From the IMG/VR virus record IMGVR_UViG_3300031673_000298, positions 1-32,619 of that record: a DNA stretch of 32,619 bases; one strand, given 5' to 3'. Below, one piece after another: positions 8,068 to 16,036 of the stretch. Under the pieces are notes generated by a model, which worked only from the letters and a program-made list of their open reading frames with translations, was not told where the DNA came from and ran no database searches. The DNA comes from a virus. Each line of letters begins with the position of its first letter. Positions within the stretch are counted from its first letter, which is position 1. Both the position numbers and the translations under genes were made by a program.

Positions 8068-8615
8068 TACGATCTTTGGAAGCCTGAAACAATAAATGCG
8101 TTCGTTGCCGTGCAAGTCGTCACAACGTAGCAGGCCTGTTGCCTTTTTAAAACCAAAAGCGGATATCCAGCAAGCTGGACCGTTGCCGCGCCGACTGGCA
8201 TTGCGTATTCTGGGGCCGTTGTGCCGCCCGTAATCGCGCAACCGTAAACATAAGCGCCAGCGCTGTAAGCATACGCCAAATTATTTACCAGCGTATAAGA
8301 TACGTTTGCCGCAACCGCGCCCATTACATTTACTTCGCATAAAAGCGGATCAACGACGTCCTGAATAACCACAAGATCATTCAAAACAATTCCAGCAGTC
8401 AAAGCGCATAACATAACTTTCTGTGCAGCTGCGCCGCCTGCTGTTGCCCTTCGAAGTTTCGAAAAGTGGAAAGTTAAAAGTGTTGCAGCCAAATCGTTCG
8501 TCGCCTGAATAAAGGTAATTATCCTTTGCATATTTTCCGAAGCACCCAAAACTTGTCCGGGTGCCAAAACCAGTCCTGCGCCTGCCGGCTTTGAAGCAGA
8601 AAAATAAGTCTTCAT
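8067..8615 (-). CDS. Putative capsid-associated (decoration-like) protein
   Basis: The start chosen is the ATG at 8615 behind AAAAGGGGGATTAAATTT, giving 182 residues; the longer frame from 8669 lacks such a site. The protein is neutral, Ala/Val/Gly-rich and beta-structured, for example PGQVLGASENMQRIITF, GIVLNDLVVIQDVVDP and VQLAGYPLLVLK, and has no membrane topology despite its hydrophobicity. It directly follows the major capsid gene. Position and composition suggest a virion head protein, perhaps decoration or head completion; this is inference. Confidence 0.65.
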   Translation of the reverse strand: MKTYFSASKPAGAGLVLAPGQVLGASENMQRIITFIQATNDLAATLLTFHFSKLRRATAGGAAAQKVMLCALTAGIVLNDLVVIQDVVDPLLCEVNVMGAVAANVSYTLVNNLAYAYSAGAYVYGCAITGGTTAPEYAMPVGAATVQLAGYPLLVLKRQQACYVVTTCTATNAFIVSGFQRS

Positions 8616-8726
8616 AAATTTAATCCCCCTTTTAAAAATCCTGCCGGACCCGGTCGAATAGTTTCGCATAGACAGGCCCGGTCAGGTTTATCGCTTAAAC
8701 TCTAACCGAAGAGATCAGCGAATAAT

Positions 8727-9947
8727 TTATAACAAGATCCCCGTGATTCTTGTAAATTTTGAAGCGTCCGATAACCTGAATGCAACCCTTCTTACTGCCC
8801 TGAAAAAAGTCGCATCGTAATCAAATTTCCACTCATTCGAAGACGCTATTTCGACTTGCGCCCTATCGCCTATATGCGCGAAGTTAAAGTCGCCTACTAT
8901 TGAGTAACTTTCGTTTGCACCAATACCCAGATTATGCGGTATATATTTGTTGCCGATTGCGTCAGCGTCCCAGACTGTGGCTGGCGTGTTTTTGTCAGCC
9001 GGCTTCTGGTAAATATATTGGCCATCATCGTCTTTCATTTTGCGCATTTTCCTTTTTTCTCGTAGCGCGTGTAAAATCGTTACTTCTTCGCCGTCATCTT
9101 CTTCGACCGTTCCAATCCCGTCAGCATAATCATCCATTAAATCGCCGCTGTAAGGCAATGTGGTTATCCCGGCAAAATTATAAATACCGGTTATCGGGTC
9201 CGCAGGTGCAACGCCCGTTCCCTGCACGAATGCAGTTTCTTCGCCGCGTATCATTGCCATTGCAAATAACCTGTAAAGAATTTGGTCGACGCGTGGATCG
9301 CTATCCGCAAGTAATTCGTCCGATACGCCCGTAAGGCAACATAATTTATATGCTGTTAAAACCATTTGCTCGAAAGTCGGGTCGCTCTCGGTTTTTGGCG
9401 CATGTTCTCCAATCCAATACGCTGTCAAATTAGCCGATACCACTGGGACTGTTTGTGTCATCGAAGACATAGGCCACACGTTGCCCAATCTTGTTAGTAT
9501 CTGCCTAATTATAGATTTTTCAGTTATCAAATCTATAAGTGTTTTCGATTGTTCTACCGGCACTAAAAATCCGCCGGCCGCTGGCGTTCCTTCTACCAAC
9601 ACTTTTTCGTCGGCGTCCGTAAATACTTTGCTTGCACGGACAAGTTTATATTTGTCAATCAATCGCGGATGTTGTGTTTTGATACCGATTAAAACTTCGC
9701 GAAAAGATTGTTTGCTTCCCGGATCTTGCACGAAACCGGGTGCTTTCTTTGCGTCGATTATTCCCTGAATTCCCGAAAAAGCGCCCTTCATTCCTTTTTC
9801 GATTGCGTCCGCGACAGCCTTATTTATGGCGTCGCTTACTTCTTTTAGCGTCACCGTATTTTCAAGTAACGCCAGTTCTTTCTTTTCCGCGTCCGTAATT
9901 GTCCCGGCCGCTTCTTTCTCTTTTAATGCTGTTTTTTTTGGGTCCAT
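8727..9947 (-). CDS. Major capsid protein (HK97 fold)
   Basis: This 406-residue protein shows the order of HK97-type capsid proteins: a charged helical N-terminal region (residues about 1-90) that could act as a cleavable scaffold (delta) domain, then EGTPAAGGFLVPVE near 119-132, and a core with VPVVSANLTAYWIGEHAPKTESDPTFEQMVLTA cut into family-typical elements, LLADSDPRVDQILYRLFA and RGEETAFVQGTG. The C-terminal part has VGDFNFAHIGDR and FRAVRRVAFRLSDASKF. The gene follows the prohead protease and is served by a consensus promoter inside that gene. A Lys/Asp-rich insertion lies near residues 285-320. Confidence 0.95.
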   Translation of the reverse strand: MDPKKTALKEKEAAGTITDAEKKELALLENTVTLKEVSDAINKAVADAIEKGMKGAFSGIQGIIDAKKAPGFVQDPGSKQSFREVLIGIKTQHPRLIDKYKLVRASKVFTDADEKVLVEGTPAAGGFLVPVEQSKTLIDLITEKSIIRQILTRLGNVWPMSSMTQTVPVVSANLTAYWIGEHAPKTESDPTFEQMVLTAYKLCCLTGVSDELLADSDPRVDQILYRLFAMAMIRGEETAFVQGTGVAPADPITGIYNFAGITTLPYSGDLMDDYADGIGTVEEDDGEEVTILHALREKRKMRKMKDDDGQYIYQKPADKNTPATVWDADAIGNKYIPHNLGIGANESYSIVGDFNFAHIGDRAQVEIASSNEWKFDYDATFFRAVRRVAFRLSDASKFTRITGILL

Positions 9948-9971
9948 TTTTACCGTCCTTTTTAAATTAAA

Positions 9972-11123
9972 TTAGACTTTTCCTTGCGCATGATCGATTT
10001 TCTTGCTGATCATTCCGGGAATGTCTGCTGCTTTTATGGCATTCCCTATGATCTCCGCCAGTGGGTCGACCTTCGCTTCGGTTCTGTCTTTTATTATTAT
10101 AACATTTTTTTCGCGTTTGTCAATAGTTTTGCCTTTATCGGGTTCAGTTGCGACAAGTAATTCCTGTAAATTTTTCACAACGCATTGAATTAATTCTCTA
10201 TTTTTTGCCGACAGCACGCGTCCGGATTTCAATTCATTTAAAGCCTTTTCAAGATTTTCTTTATCCGCGATGGCTTCGTCAAGTTCTTTTAAAATGTCCT
10301 GATCAAGAATCGTCTTATTTTTTTTGTCGGGAACAATTTCAAATTGTTCGAATTTATTTACATCGTTTATATCCGCGTCATATCCTTTGCCATGTTCTTT
10401 TACCCACTCCACAGCTTTTGGAATCGTCCAGCCTTTCGCTTTATCAAATACATATTTTTGGATTGTTGTCGCGGTTTCGCCTTTTAATTTTCCGATGACG
10501 CCCGAAATTCCTTCCTTCGCACTGATTACAATTGTCCTGAAACTTCCTTCTGTGAATAACTTCGGATCGCGCACGCGAACGTGAATCTTGTCTTCGGTTT
10601 CTTCGGGTTCGGGTTTATTTATTTCTTCTTCTTTTTCGATTATTGATTTAATCATCGCGATTGCTTCTGGACTTTTTAAAACACCGGTAAGCATTCTTTG
10701 TGCTAATGCTTCTTGATTACATCCAACATCGCAACAGGATACTTCGAGCAATTCGCAGTTCGTCAAAATACTTTCATCTTCGGTATCACGCTTACAACGA
10801 AATCCGACACTAAACATATTTAAAAATCCGTCCTTGTATAAATTGAAAATGTCTTCGGCAAATGCAGTCTTTGCAAATTGAATTTTTTGCATTAATCCAA
10901 TTTGATCGATCTTCGTCCAAAGCGCTTTTCCAACGGGCGGCTGTCGATAATCGTGCGACCAAAGTATAACAGGATTTTTATTATAATTATCCAGTTTCCA
11001 TTCATCGGGCGGAATTGTTTCACCGACCCTGTCCTTGTCGCCCGTGCTGACATAGGCCGTGATCGTCCGTTCTTCTTCATTGCTTTCTTTTATTTTCCCT
11101 ATATAATCTTTAACTATTTTCAT
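9972..11123 (-). CDS. Prohead maturation protease with extra middle and coiled-coil C-terminal regions
   Basis: A 383-residue protein. Residues 1-140 form an HK97-type (U35) prohead protease: His57 in WSHDY and Ser105 in FSVGF match the catalytic His and Ser contexts, and LEVSCCDVGCNQEAL matches the usual 'ElSvvpvganpeA' element. Residues about 180-248 (VRDPKLFTEGSFRTIVI...GKLKGETATTIQKYVFDKAKGWT) form a second small domain often appended to phage proteases. Residues 265-310 are a coiled coil, perhaps a scaffold-like part removed in maturation. It precedes the capsid gene, and its 3' part contains a promoter. The three-part reading is inference from pattern. Confidence 0.88.
   Translation of the reverse strand: MKIVKDYIGKIKESNEEERTITAYVSTGDKDRVGETIPPDEWKLDNYNKNPVILWSHDYRQPPVGKALWTKIDQIGLMQKIQFAKTAFAEDIFNLYKDGFLNMFSVGFRCKRDTEDESILTNCELLEVSCCDVGCNQEALAQRMLTGVLKSPEAIAMIKSIIEKEEEINKPEPEETEDKIHVRVRDPKLFTEGSFRTIVISAKEGISGVIGKLKGETATTIQKYVFDKAKGWTIPKAVEWVKEHGKGYDADINDVNKFEQFEIVPDKKNKTILDQDILKELDEAIADKENLEKALNELKSGRVLSAKNRELIQCVVKNLQELLVATEPDKGKTIDKREKNVIIIKDRTEAKVDPLAEIIGNAIKAADIPGMISKKIDHAQGKV
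10096..10123 (-). promoter_or_regulatory. Consensus promoter inside the protease gene, upstream of the capsid gene
   Basis: The minus strand has TTGACA at 10123-10118, a 16-bp spacer, and TATAAT at 10101-10096. Both hexamers are perfect. Start of transcription would be near 10089, about 140 bases before the capsid ATG at 9947 and still inside the protease coding sequence. It would raise capsid expression above that of portal and protease. Confidence 0.72.
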
Positions 11124-11150
11124 TTCCTTATCCCCCTTTGAAAATTTTAT

Positions 11151-13211
11151 TTATTCTTTTAATTCAAATACTGGTAAGATCGTGCATGTGCAGTCTATTA
11201 TTTCGCTCGGTCCGCCTGCCGGATCACCGGGATATGAAAGTCCATTCGAAAATCTTTCGCCGACCTTGACACGTTCACCCGACATTGCGACGTGTTCGGG
11301 TCGCGGTTCGAAGCCGCCGCCGCCATGCAGCCATTCTTTGCCTTCGACGCGTTCACTTTGCGACCACTGGTCAAGTATGGCGTGGTTTTCGACGTCCGCG
11401 ACTTCCGTCCTTGCGATTCTCATTGCGCGATATCGTTCGCCAAATTCAAAAACCTTTTCAACGCGGTCTGCCAATTGCGCATGGGTTTCGCCAGCTTTTA
11501 GTCCGGCATTAATTTCGTCTTTTAGTTGATTCGATGTTGTTTCATTTACATCAAAACTGAATTGTAATGTTTTTTCTTTTATGAAGGCCTGCGCGACTGG
11601 GTTATCTATATTGAAGGCCGTTCCCAGTCCTGCAATTCTGTTGCCGTGTCTTGCGCCGCCTTCGTAAGCGTTCGCGATTGCTGGGCCGCCCTGCTTCGCA
11701 AATTCGTCTTCCCATTCGGCCATTATAAAGATGATACTGTCGACGTCAGCCTTGATCGATTTTGTGAATTGATTTGCCAGCCTATCAAGGACGTCCTTCT
11801 TCTGCTTTCTGAATAGTCGTCGCATAATATTTCGCATATAATAAGTTTCGCTATCAAAGCGCGCCTTGTAAATCGTCCACACGCGCGCGCGCGTAAAGTA
11901 TTTTTGCGCCCATTTTCTTTTTTCGTCCTGCGTTCGGATCGCGTCTTCTTCTTGCGTAGTTTCGGATCTGGGCGCTGGCATTGCTGGTTCTGATCCCAGT
12001 GGCGCAATCGCAATTGGCATCAAAGGCACGTTACCCCATTCAACATCTTCCAGTCCCAGCTTTTCACGTTCTTCGTTGATCGTCGTCACTCCATTAACAA
12101 GCCTTGCAGTTCTTTCCGTTGTGTCCGTGATCCTATCGGCAGGCACGGGATCGACATATTGCACGAAAATTTTCGTGCTTCCGTTCTGCTTATACATCGG
12201 CATTATTTTTTCGTTTATTTTTTCTTGTTTCCTTATAAGTTTTGGCTTGATAACGCGCGAGCTAAAAATATAATCTGTGGCTTCTGCATTCGCCCTGTTT
12301 ACGTCGTCGACTAATCCCAAAATTGATTTAGGCACGCGGAAGATCGCAAGGATCTTGTCTCGGTTTGTGTTTCGGCTTTGAACGAACGCCATTTCGACGG
12401 CAGTCATTTGTATCGGTTGAAACTTCATTCCCTTACCTAATACGGCAATTTTTCCAGCCCTATCAACGCCGCCATAATTTTGTTTCCATTGTTCTTTAAT
12501 CCTTTTAGCTTCTGGATCATGTATTACCTGATCGCTTGACAAAAGCGCCTGTGGCAATCCACCATGTTTGAATTGCGCTGACTGAAAGCGATCCATATAT
12601 TCTTCGTTATCAACCGAATAGGCCGCAGCGAATAGCGGTGACATACCATAAAAAATATTATTCGGATTTGCATATTTAAAATGGACTATCTCTTCCGGCC
12701 CGAATGCGATCTGACTACCGCCGGGCGGCGCATAAAGATATCCGCTGATAAATTTTCTTTTATCGGGAATGATTGTCATATATTGCGCAGCTACGGGCCA
12801 TATTTCCTGCGGCACGCCCAGCCCGTTTAATCCTAACCACCAGTAAGCATTGCCACAAAGCAATTGATAGAATTCCGTTAGTTCTTGCAGATCAAAATTA
12901 TTCATGAATGGATTTACGTTTTGCCATACGTCCAAAAATATATGATCCGTAATTGCTTCGACTTTGTCGCCACGTTTTGCGTGTAGTGTTAATTTAGCCA
13001 TTGCGCAACTTTCAGCGATCGCGGCCACGCACGCGTAAACCCAACCTTCATTAGACGCGACTTGCTTGACGTAATCCGTTGGTTGCATTTTGCCGCTGAC
13101 CATATCCCATAAATTGACGAAGCCGGCAGAAAAACCCGTTGCCTTTGATTCCGGCGAAATCATTCCAGCGATCTCTTGTCTAACGCCTTTTACTAAATCA
13201 GCTATTTTCAT
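11151..13211 (-). CDS. Portal protein fused to a MuF-type minor head domain
   Basis: This 686-residue protein begins with an HK97-family portal (residues about 1-430). Recognisable elements are NEGWVYACVAAIAESCA, GNAYWWLGLNG, IVHFKYANPNNIFYGMSPL, FKHGGLPQALL and KILAIFRVPKSILGLVDD. Residues about 520-686 form a phage Mu gpF-like domain: AMRIARTEVADVENHAILDQW, then RPEHVAMSGERV, GDPAGG and EIIDCTC near the end, the conserved 'IARTE...H...Dg...GDP...E.inCrC' series. Portal and MuF are usually neighbouring separate genes; here one frame covers both. AAGGGGAG precedes the ATG. The portal forms the DNA channel at one capsid vertex. Confidence 0.93.
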   Translation of the reverse strand: MKIADLVKGVRQEIAGMISPESKATGFSAGFVNLWDMVSGKMQPTDYVKQVASNEGWVYACVAAIAESCAMAKLTLHAKRGDKVEAITDHIFLDVWQNVNPFMNNFDLQELTEFYQLLCGNAYWWLGLNGLGVPQEIWPVAAQYMTIIPDKRKFISGYLYAPPGGSQIAFGPEEIVHFKYANPNNIFYGMSPLFAAAYSVDNEEYMDRFQSAQFKHGGLPQALLSSDQVIHDPEAKRIKEQWKQNYGGVDRAGKIAVLGKGMKFQPIQMTAVEMAFVQSRNTNRDKILAIFRVPKSILGLVDDVNRANAEATDYIFSSRVIKPKLIRKQEKINEKIMPMYKQNGSTKIFVQYVDPVPADRITDTTERTARLVNGVTTINEEREKLGLEDVEWGNVPLMPIAIAPLGSEPAMPAPRSETTQEEDAIRTQDEKRKWAQKYFTRARVWTIYKARFDSETYYMRNIMRRLFRKQKKDVLDRLANQFTKSIKADVDSIIFIMAEWEDEFAKQGGPAIANAYEGGARHGNRIAGLGTAFNIDNPVAQAFIKEKTLQFSFDVNETTSNQLKDEINAGLKAGETHAQLADRVEKVFEFGERYRAMRIARTEVADVENHAILDQWSQSERVEGKEWLHGGGGFEPRPEHVAMSGERVKVGERFSNGLSYPGDPAGGPSEIIDCTCTILPVFELKE

Positions 13212-13231
13212 TTTGTTTTTCTCCCCTTAAA

Positions 13232-14686
13232 TCAATGGAACTGCTTCATTGAATTTTTCAAATAAGCCTGTATCGCCAGCCCAACGGACCAGAACGCGTC
13301 GCCGTGTCCGTCTATGCTTTCGGCTGCCTTTAAGTTTCCGTCGACTGCAAGAATCGACCGCGTCTGCCGAATGTCGTCCAAAAGAATTATTGTCTTGCGT
13401 CCGACTTGCTTGTCGAAGTCTGCCGCGATCTGATCGTTGCCGCCGGCCGTCATTGTGACAGGAAACATTTCGTCAGGCAGTTCGCCACGTTCCGCAAAGC
13501 CGTCAAATTCGTGACGCGTGTTATCCCATAATAAGGCCGTCATATTAAAACGCTTAATTGCTTCCGCGTAAATTTTCAGCTGATCATTATAATCCATGTT
13601 GTCAAGGAATAAACTGCAAAGCTGAATTAAATATATTACATCTTCTTCTTCAACAATATCCAGAACGCATAAATGCGACGGGTGTCTTTTCTTTCCTATG
13701 TCTGCGCCACCAACAGTTTCGCCAAAGTCTTCGTCCTTGCTTATTTTATAAATATCCTTATAGTTTTTTAATTCCCTATCAATTAGCCCTTCGATTTCGC
13801 CACGCGTAAAATATCCTTCTGACGACCTAACGGGAAGCATTTGATATTCCCTTTGAAAATTCTTTTTTCCTGTTTCGTTCAATTCGATATCGATTAGTCT
13901 TTCGAACGGATATTTTTCGGGCCATAATACTATTTTCTTTTTCCTGTCAATGATCGCCGGCCTGCATTCCCAGTTCCAGCCCGGAAGTTTTTCGAGCTTA
14001 TACATGATATCGGTTTCGTCCTGACTGGTCCCGACTACATGAGTAAATCCACCTTCAATTGCAAGCGATGTTATTTCGGCTTCGAAGGCCTGCGTTACTT
14101 TTTCGATCTGAATTAAATCCAGCTTCTTTTGCGGATCGCGAAGGATATCGTCGCAGATCACACCGTCCGTATGCTTGCCACGTTTGAAAGTGAAAACGCC
14201 GGCCGCCTGCACGTTTACAATATGTCCGTTGTTTTCGTATTCAAGAACGGTTTCGGCCGTAGGTTTCATATCGCGTATATGCGCAAAGAAAGGATTGATT
14301 GAAATATATTGTTTTAGTCTTTTTACTTTTTCGCAGGCAAGGTCATCGGAATACATAATATATAAATATTCGCTTACCATTTTTGCTTTGATATCGGCCC
14401 GGAAGATCAGCCATGCCAAAAATCCTAAAATTACTGTCGTCTTGCTGTGTTTCCTTGCGGCCAATGTGCAGGTCTTTAAATGTTTTCTCAGTCGCGTGCA
14501 AAATTCGTCGGGCCATTGTCCCGGAACGAATTCGCCTTCGACGATTGCTACGCTGATCGAAAAAATAGTATTATAAAAAAATACAAAATCATTACGCGCC
14601 CGTTTTGCTATTTCCCGATCCAGCTGAAAGTCGTCTTCTTTTAAATTCTGCTTGTAATCGATTGTCGTTCCATTCTGGGTTTGCAT
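13232..14686 (-). CDS. terL: Terminase large subunit
   Basis: The ATG at 14686 is preferred because GGGAG lies 11 bases before it; an in-frame GTG at 14698 has no spacing for a ribosome binding site. The protein has 484 residues. The ATPase half has a variant Walker A, AARKHSKTT (76-84), and Walker B VICDD (176-180). The nuclease half has the RNase-H-like acidic residues in GGADIGKK (Asp 329), LLWDNTRHE (Asp 388) and DGHGDAFWS (Asp near 459-463). It packages DNA through the portal. It overlaps TerS by 95 bases. Walker A lacks the usual glycine before Lys-Thr (HSKTT), as in some terminase families. Confidence 0.93.
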   Translation of the reverse strand: MQTQNGTTIDYKQNLKEDDFQLDREIAKRARNDFVFFYNTIFSISVAIVEGEFVPGQWPDEFCTRLRKHLKTCTLAARKHSKTTVILGFLAWLIFRADIKAKMVSEYLYIMYSDDLACEKVKRLKQYISINPFFAHIRDMKPTAETVLEYENNGHIVNVQAAGVFTFKRGKHTDGVICDDILRDPQKKLDLIQIEKVTQAFEAEITSLAIEGGFTHVVGTSQDETDIMYKLEKLPGWNWECRPAIIDRKKKIVLWPEKYPFERLIDIELNETGKKNFQREYQMLPVRSSEGYFTRGEIEGLIDRELKNYKDIYKISKDEDFGETVGGADIGKKRHPSHLCVLDIVEEEDVIYLIQLCSLFLDNMDYNDQLKIYAEAIKRFNMTALLWDNTRHEFDGFAERGELPDEMFPVTMTAGGNDQIAADFDKQVGRKTIILLDDIRQTRSILAVDGNLKAAESIDGHGDAFWSVGLAIQAYLKNSMKQFH

Positions 14687-15113
14687 ATTTGTTTTCACTC
14701 CCGGCCTGGATTAAGGTTTGATTAAGATTGAAAATATTATCCGGCTTTTCTAATCCGTGAATTTTTGCAAGGCGTAAAGCTGCTTCATTTATTTCGTGAA
14801 TATATCCGACCTTCGGACCGTCCGCGATATCTTTATCGTTTACTTTTTCAAAACAGGTTCGTATAACTTCTTTTAGGTTTGCGTCGATTTTTTCCTTGAT
14901 CTTTTCGATAGGCTCTAATGCAGCTATTGCCCGGATATCATCGGCTGCCACTGACGGCACAATATTAAATTCAGCCGCTATTTCCGAAAAACTTACACCC
15001 ATTGACCATAACCGATATTCCCTAATCCGGCGCGCCGCCAATTCGGCGTTGCTTTTGCTGATCCGGCCGCTGTTCACGTGCGATTTATTTGGTTTATTCC
15101 CTTTCTTTTTCAC
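14592..15113 (-). CDS. terS: Terminase small subunit
   Basis: A 173-residue protein starting at GTG 15113, with AAAAGGCG about 9 bases upstream. After a basic leader, residues 28-62 (RRIREYRLWSMGVSFSEIAAEF... then VAADDIRAI) form a helix-turn-helix of the type that recognises packaging DNA. A helical middle follows (KIKEKIDANLKEVIRTCFEK), which would form the oligomer core. The C-terminus overlaps the start of the large subunit by 95 bases. Assignment rests on the helix-turn-helix, size and position directly before terL. Confidence 0.82.
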   Translation of the reverse strand: MKKKGNKPNKSHVNSGRISKSNAELAARRIREYRLWSMGVSFSEIAAEFNIVPSVAADDIRAIAALEPIEKIKEKIDANLKEVIRTCFEKVNDKDIADGPKVGYIHEINEAALRLAKIHGLEKPDNIFNLNQTLIQAGSENKYANPEWNDNRLQAEFKRRRLSAGSGNSKTGA

Positions 15114-15181
15114 GTTTCGCCTTTTAATAAATATTCCCGTAATGTCAATTCTATCCTTGCTTTCGGCTTTGCGGGATCTTG

Positions 15182-15466
15182 TTATTTGCCCTTTAGGTTT
15201 GGCTTTCCGCTTTTCTGATCCTTCATTGCCTTTTTTGTTTTCGATCTGACATACTGCCTGACGTGCCTTTTTGTTTGTTTTATCTTTCGATCTGTTTCAA
15301 GATTTATGTTTGCGATCCGCTTATATATATGGTCGCAATCAGCTTTTGCCTTTTCGTTCAGTTCTTTTATTTTTTTCTTTTCGTCTTTTACCCATAGAAC
15401 CGCGAACGTCAAGCCGGCGACTATAATTGCCAGCCCGATAATCATTAAAATTATTGTCCAGTTCAT
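15182..15466 (-). CDS. Small membrane protein with basic coiled-coil tail, first gene of late operon
   Basis: A 94-residue protein with one transmembrane segment at residues 4-26 (IILMIIGLAIIVAGLTFAVL), followed by a strongly basic helical region with many Lys/Arg (KKKIKELNEKAKADCDHI). GGAAGGGAAAA precedes the ATG. It is the first gene after the late promoter and lies before the terminase genes. The topology (short N-terminus out, charged tail in the cytoplasm) resembles small phage membrane anchors; neither holin nor spanin function can be supported. No family recognised. Confidence 0.75.
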   Translation of the reverse strand: MNWTIILMIIGLAIIVAGLTFAVLWVKDEKKKIKELNEKAKADCDHIYKRIANINLETDRKIKQTKRHVRQYVRSKTKKAMKDQKSGKPNLKGK

Positions 15467-15504
15467 TTTTCCCTTCCTTTTTTAAAAGCTTTTTTAATAG
15501 CTAC

Positions 15505-15541
15505 GCGGATCAGGCCTGCTTTGCTTTTCAGGCGTGTCCGC
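15505..15541 (-). promoter_or_regulatory. Possible stem-loop in the late mRNA leader
   Basis: On the minus strand GCGGA (15541-15537) pairs with TCCGC (15509-15505), and GCCTG (15533-15529) with CAGGC (15518-15514), separated by a 3/4-base internal loop with a 10-base terminal loop. It falls in the predicted untranslated leader. No U-run follows, so it is not a simple terminator; a stabilising or regulatory leader structure is possible. Confidence 0.4.
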
Positions 15542-15543
15542 AA

Positions 15544-15558
15544 TTAGAATTATTCTAA
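15544..15558. promoter_or_regulatory. Palindrome over the predicted late transcription start (candidate operator)
   Basis: TTAGAATTATTCTAA is a perfect 15-base odd palindrome. It begins 3 bases downstream of the -10 element of the late promoter and covers the expected transcription start near 15555. That placement is typical of repressor operators. The binding protein is unknown; the ribbon-helix-helix protein at 24781-24948 is one candidate. Confidence 0.5.
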
Positions 15559-15561
15559 ATC

Positions 15562-15590
15562 ATTATATCTTTTTTATTCTGTTTTGTCAA
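15562..15590 (-). promoter_or_regulatory. Late promoter (perfect consensus)
   Basis: The minus strand has TTGACA at 15590-15585, exactly 17 bp, then TATAAT at 15567-15562. Both hexamers are perfect sigma-70/sigma-A consensus. The -35 element is encoded inside the last codons of the upstream 51-residue gene. Transcription would run into the 94-residue membrane protein gene, terS, terL and the rest of the structural block. Confidence 0.85.
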
Positions 15591-15729
15591 TACCGCGTTG
15601 CTTTTCTTCCGTGTATAAATGCACGCATTTGTCCTTATCGGCAGGACTTATAAGCCGTTCAGAACATTTCAGACAACGCTTTTTGTTTGTCTTTTCTCCC
15701 GTTTTAACGCATTTTGCAATTGTTATCAT
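15574..15729 (-). CDS. 51-residue Cys-containing protein, last early gene
   Basis: The ATG at 15729 overlaps the stop of the KTSC gene (ATGA), and GGAAGGGAAGA precedes it. The product (MITIAKCVKTGEKTNKKRCL...) has Cys at 7, 19, 22 and 35, including a CLKC pair, so it may hold a small zinc site. It is basic and soluble. Its last codons carry the -35 box of the late promoter. No family recognised, and the short length leaves some doubt. Confidence 0.65.
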   Translation of the reverse strand: MITIAKCVKTGEKTNKKRCLKCSERLISPADKDKCVHLYTEEKQRGIDKTE

Positions 15730-15974
15730 TCTTCCCTTCCTTCACCGGCCAATAGTTCGCCTTTCGTCACCGGACTTCCCATTTTCATTGTGTAATATTT
15801 GTTTTTAATATTCGCGGCAAAATATTTTCCTTTCGACTTCGCAATCAATAAATCTTTATATACTTTTTCCGGCACGTCATTATAACCATAAGCCGTCCCA
15901 TTCTTGAATTTTATGGTCAATGTCCCTAACCCATATCCGACTTCCGCGATCGTGCTTGAAATTACCTTTTGCAT
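15726..15974 (-). CDS. KTSC domain protein
   Basis: The ATG at 15974 is chosen because AAAGGGGG lies just upstream and because the KTSC domain begins here, giving 82 residues. An in-frame ATG at 16040, overlapping the previous stop, would add 22 residues. The product shows the KTSC pattern: VISSTIAEVGYG, LTIKFKNGTAYGYNDVPEKV, then LLIAKSKGKYFAANIKNKY. KTSC domains are small beta proteins found alone in phages and bacteria, or fused to lysyl-tRNA synthetase; their role is unclear. It belongs to the run of small early genes. Confidence 0.82.
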   Translation of the reverse strand: MQKVISSTIAEVGYGLGTLTIKFKNGTAYGYNDVPEKVYKDLLIAKSKGKYFAANIKNKYYTMKMGSPVTKGELLAGEGREE

Positions 15975-16036
15975 AAATTCCCCCTTTAGTTTTTCGATCA
16001 TTGTAAATTTTCCATTTTTAATCGTAGAATATGTTG

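Noticed and set aside
7537-8095. Plus-strand frames of 118 and 147 codons (7537-7893, 7652-8095)
   Set aside because: Both are antisense to head genes with strong ribosome binding sites and have Phe/Ser-rich shadow composition.
8639-8700. GC-rich stretch after the capsid gene as a terminator
   Set aside because: It contains two direct GACCGGG copies rather than a good stem, and no U-run follows at the right place.
8900-9334. 144-codon plus-strand frame
   Set aside because: Antisense to the major capsid gene, no ribosome binding site, Arg/Cys/His-rich composition without any recognisable pattern.
12531-12570. TTGACA on the plus strand near 12537
   Set aside because: No -10 hexamer at legal spacing and no plus-strand gene for it to serve.
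13595-13620. TTGACA and TATAAT close together on the minus strand in terL
   Set aside because: The spacing is only about 8 bp, too short for a sigma-70 promoter.
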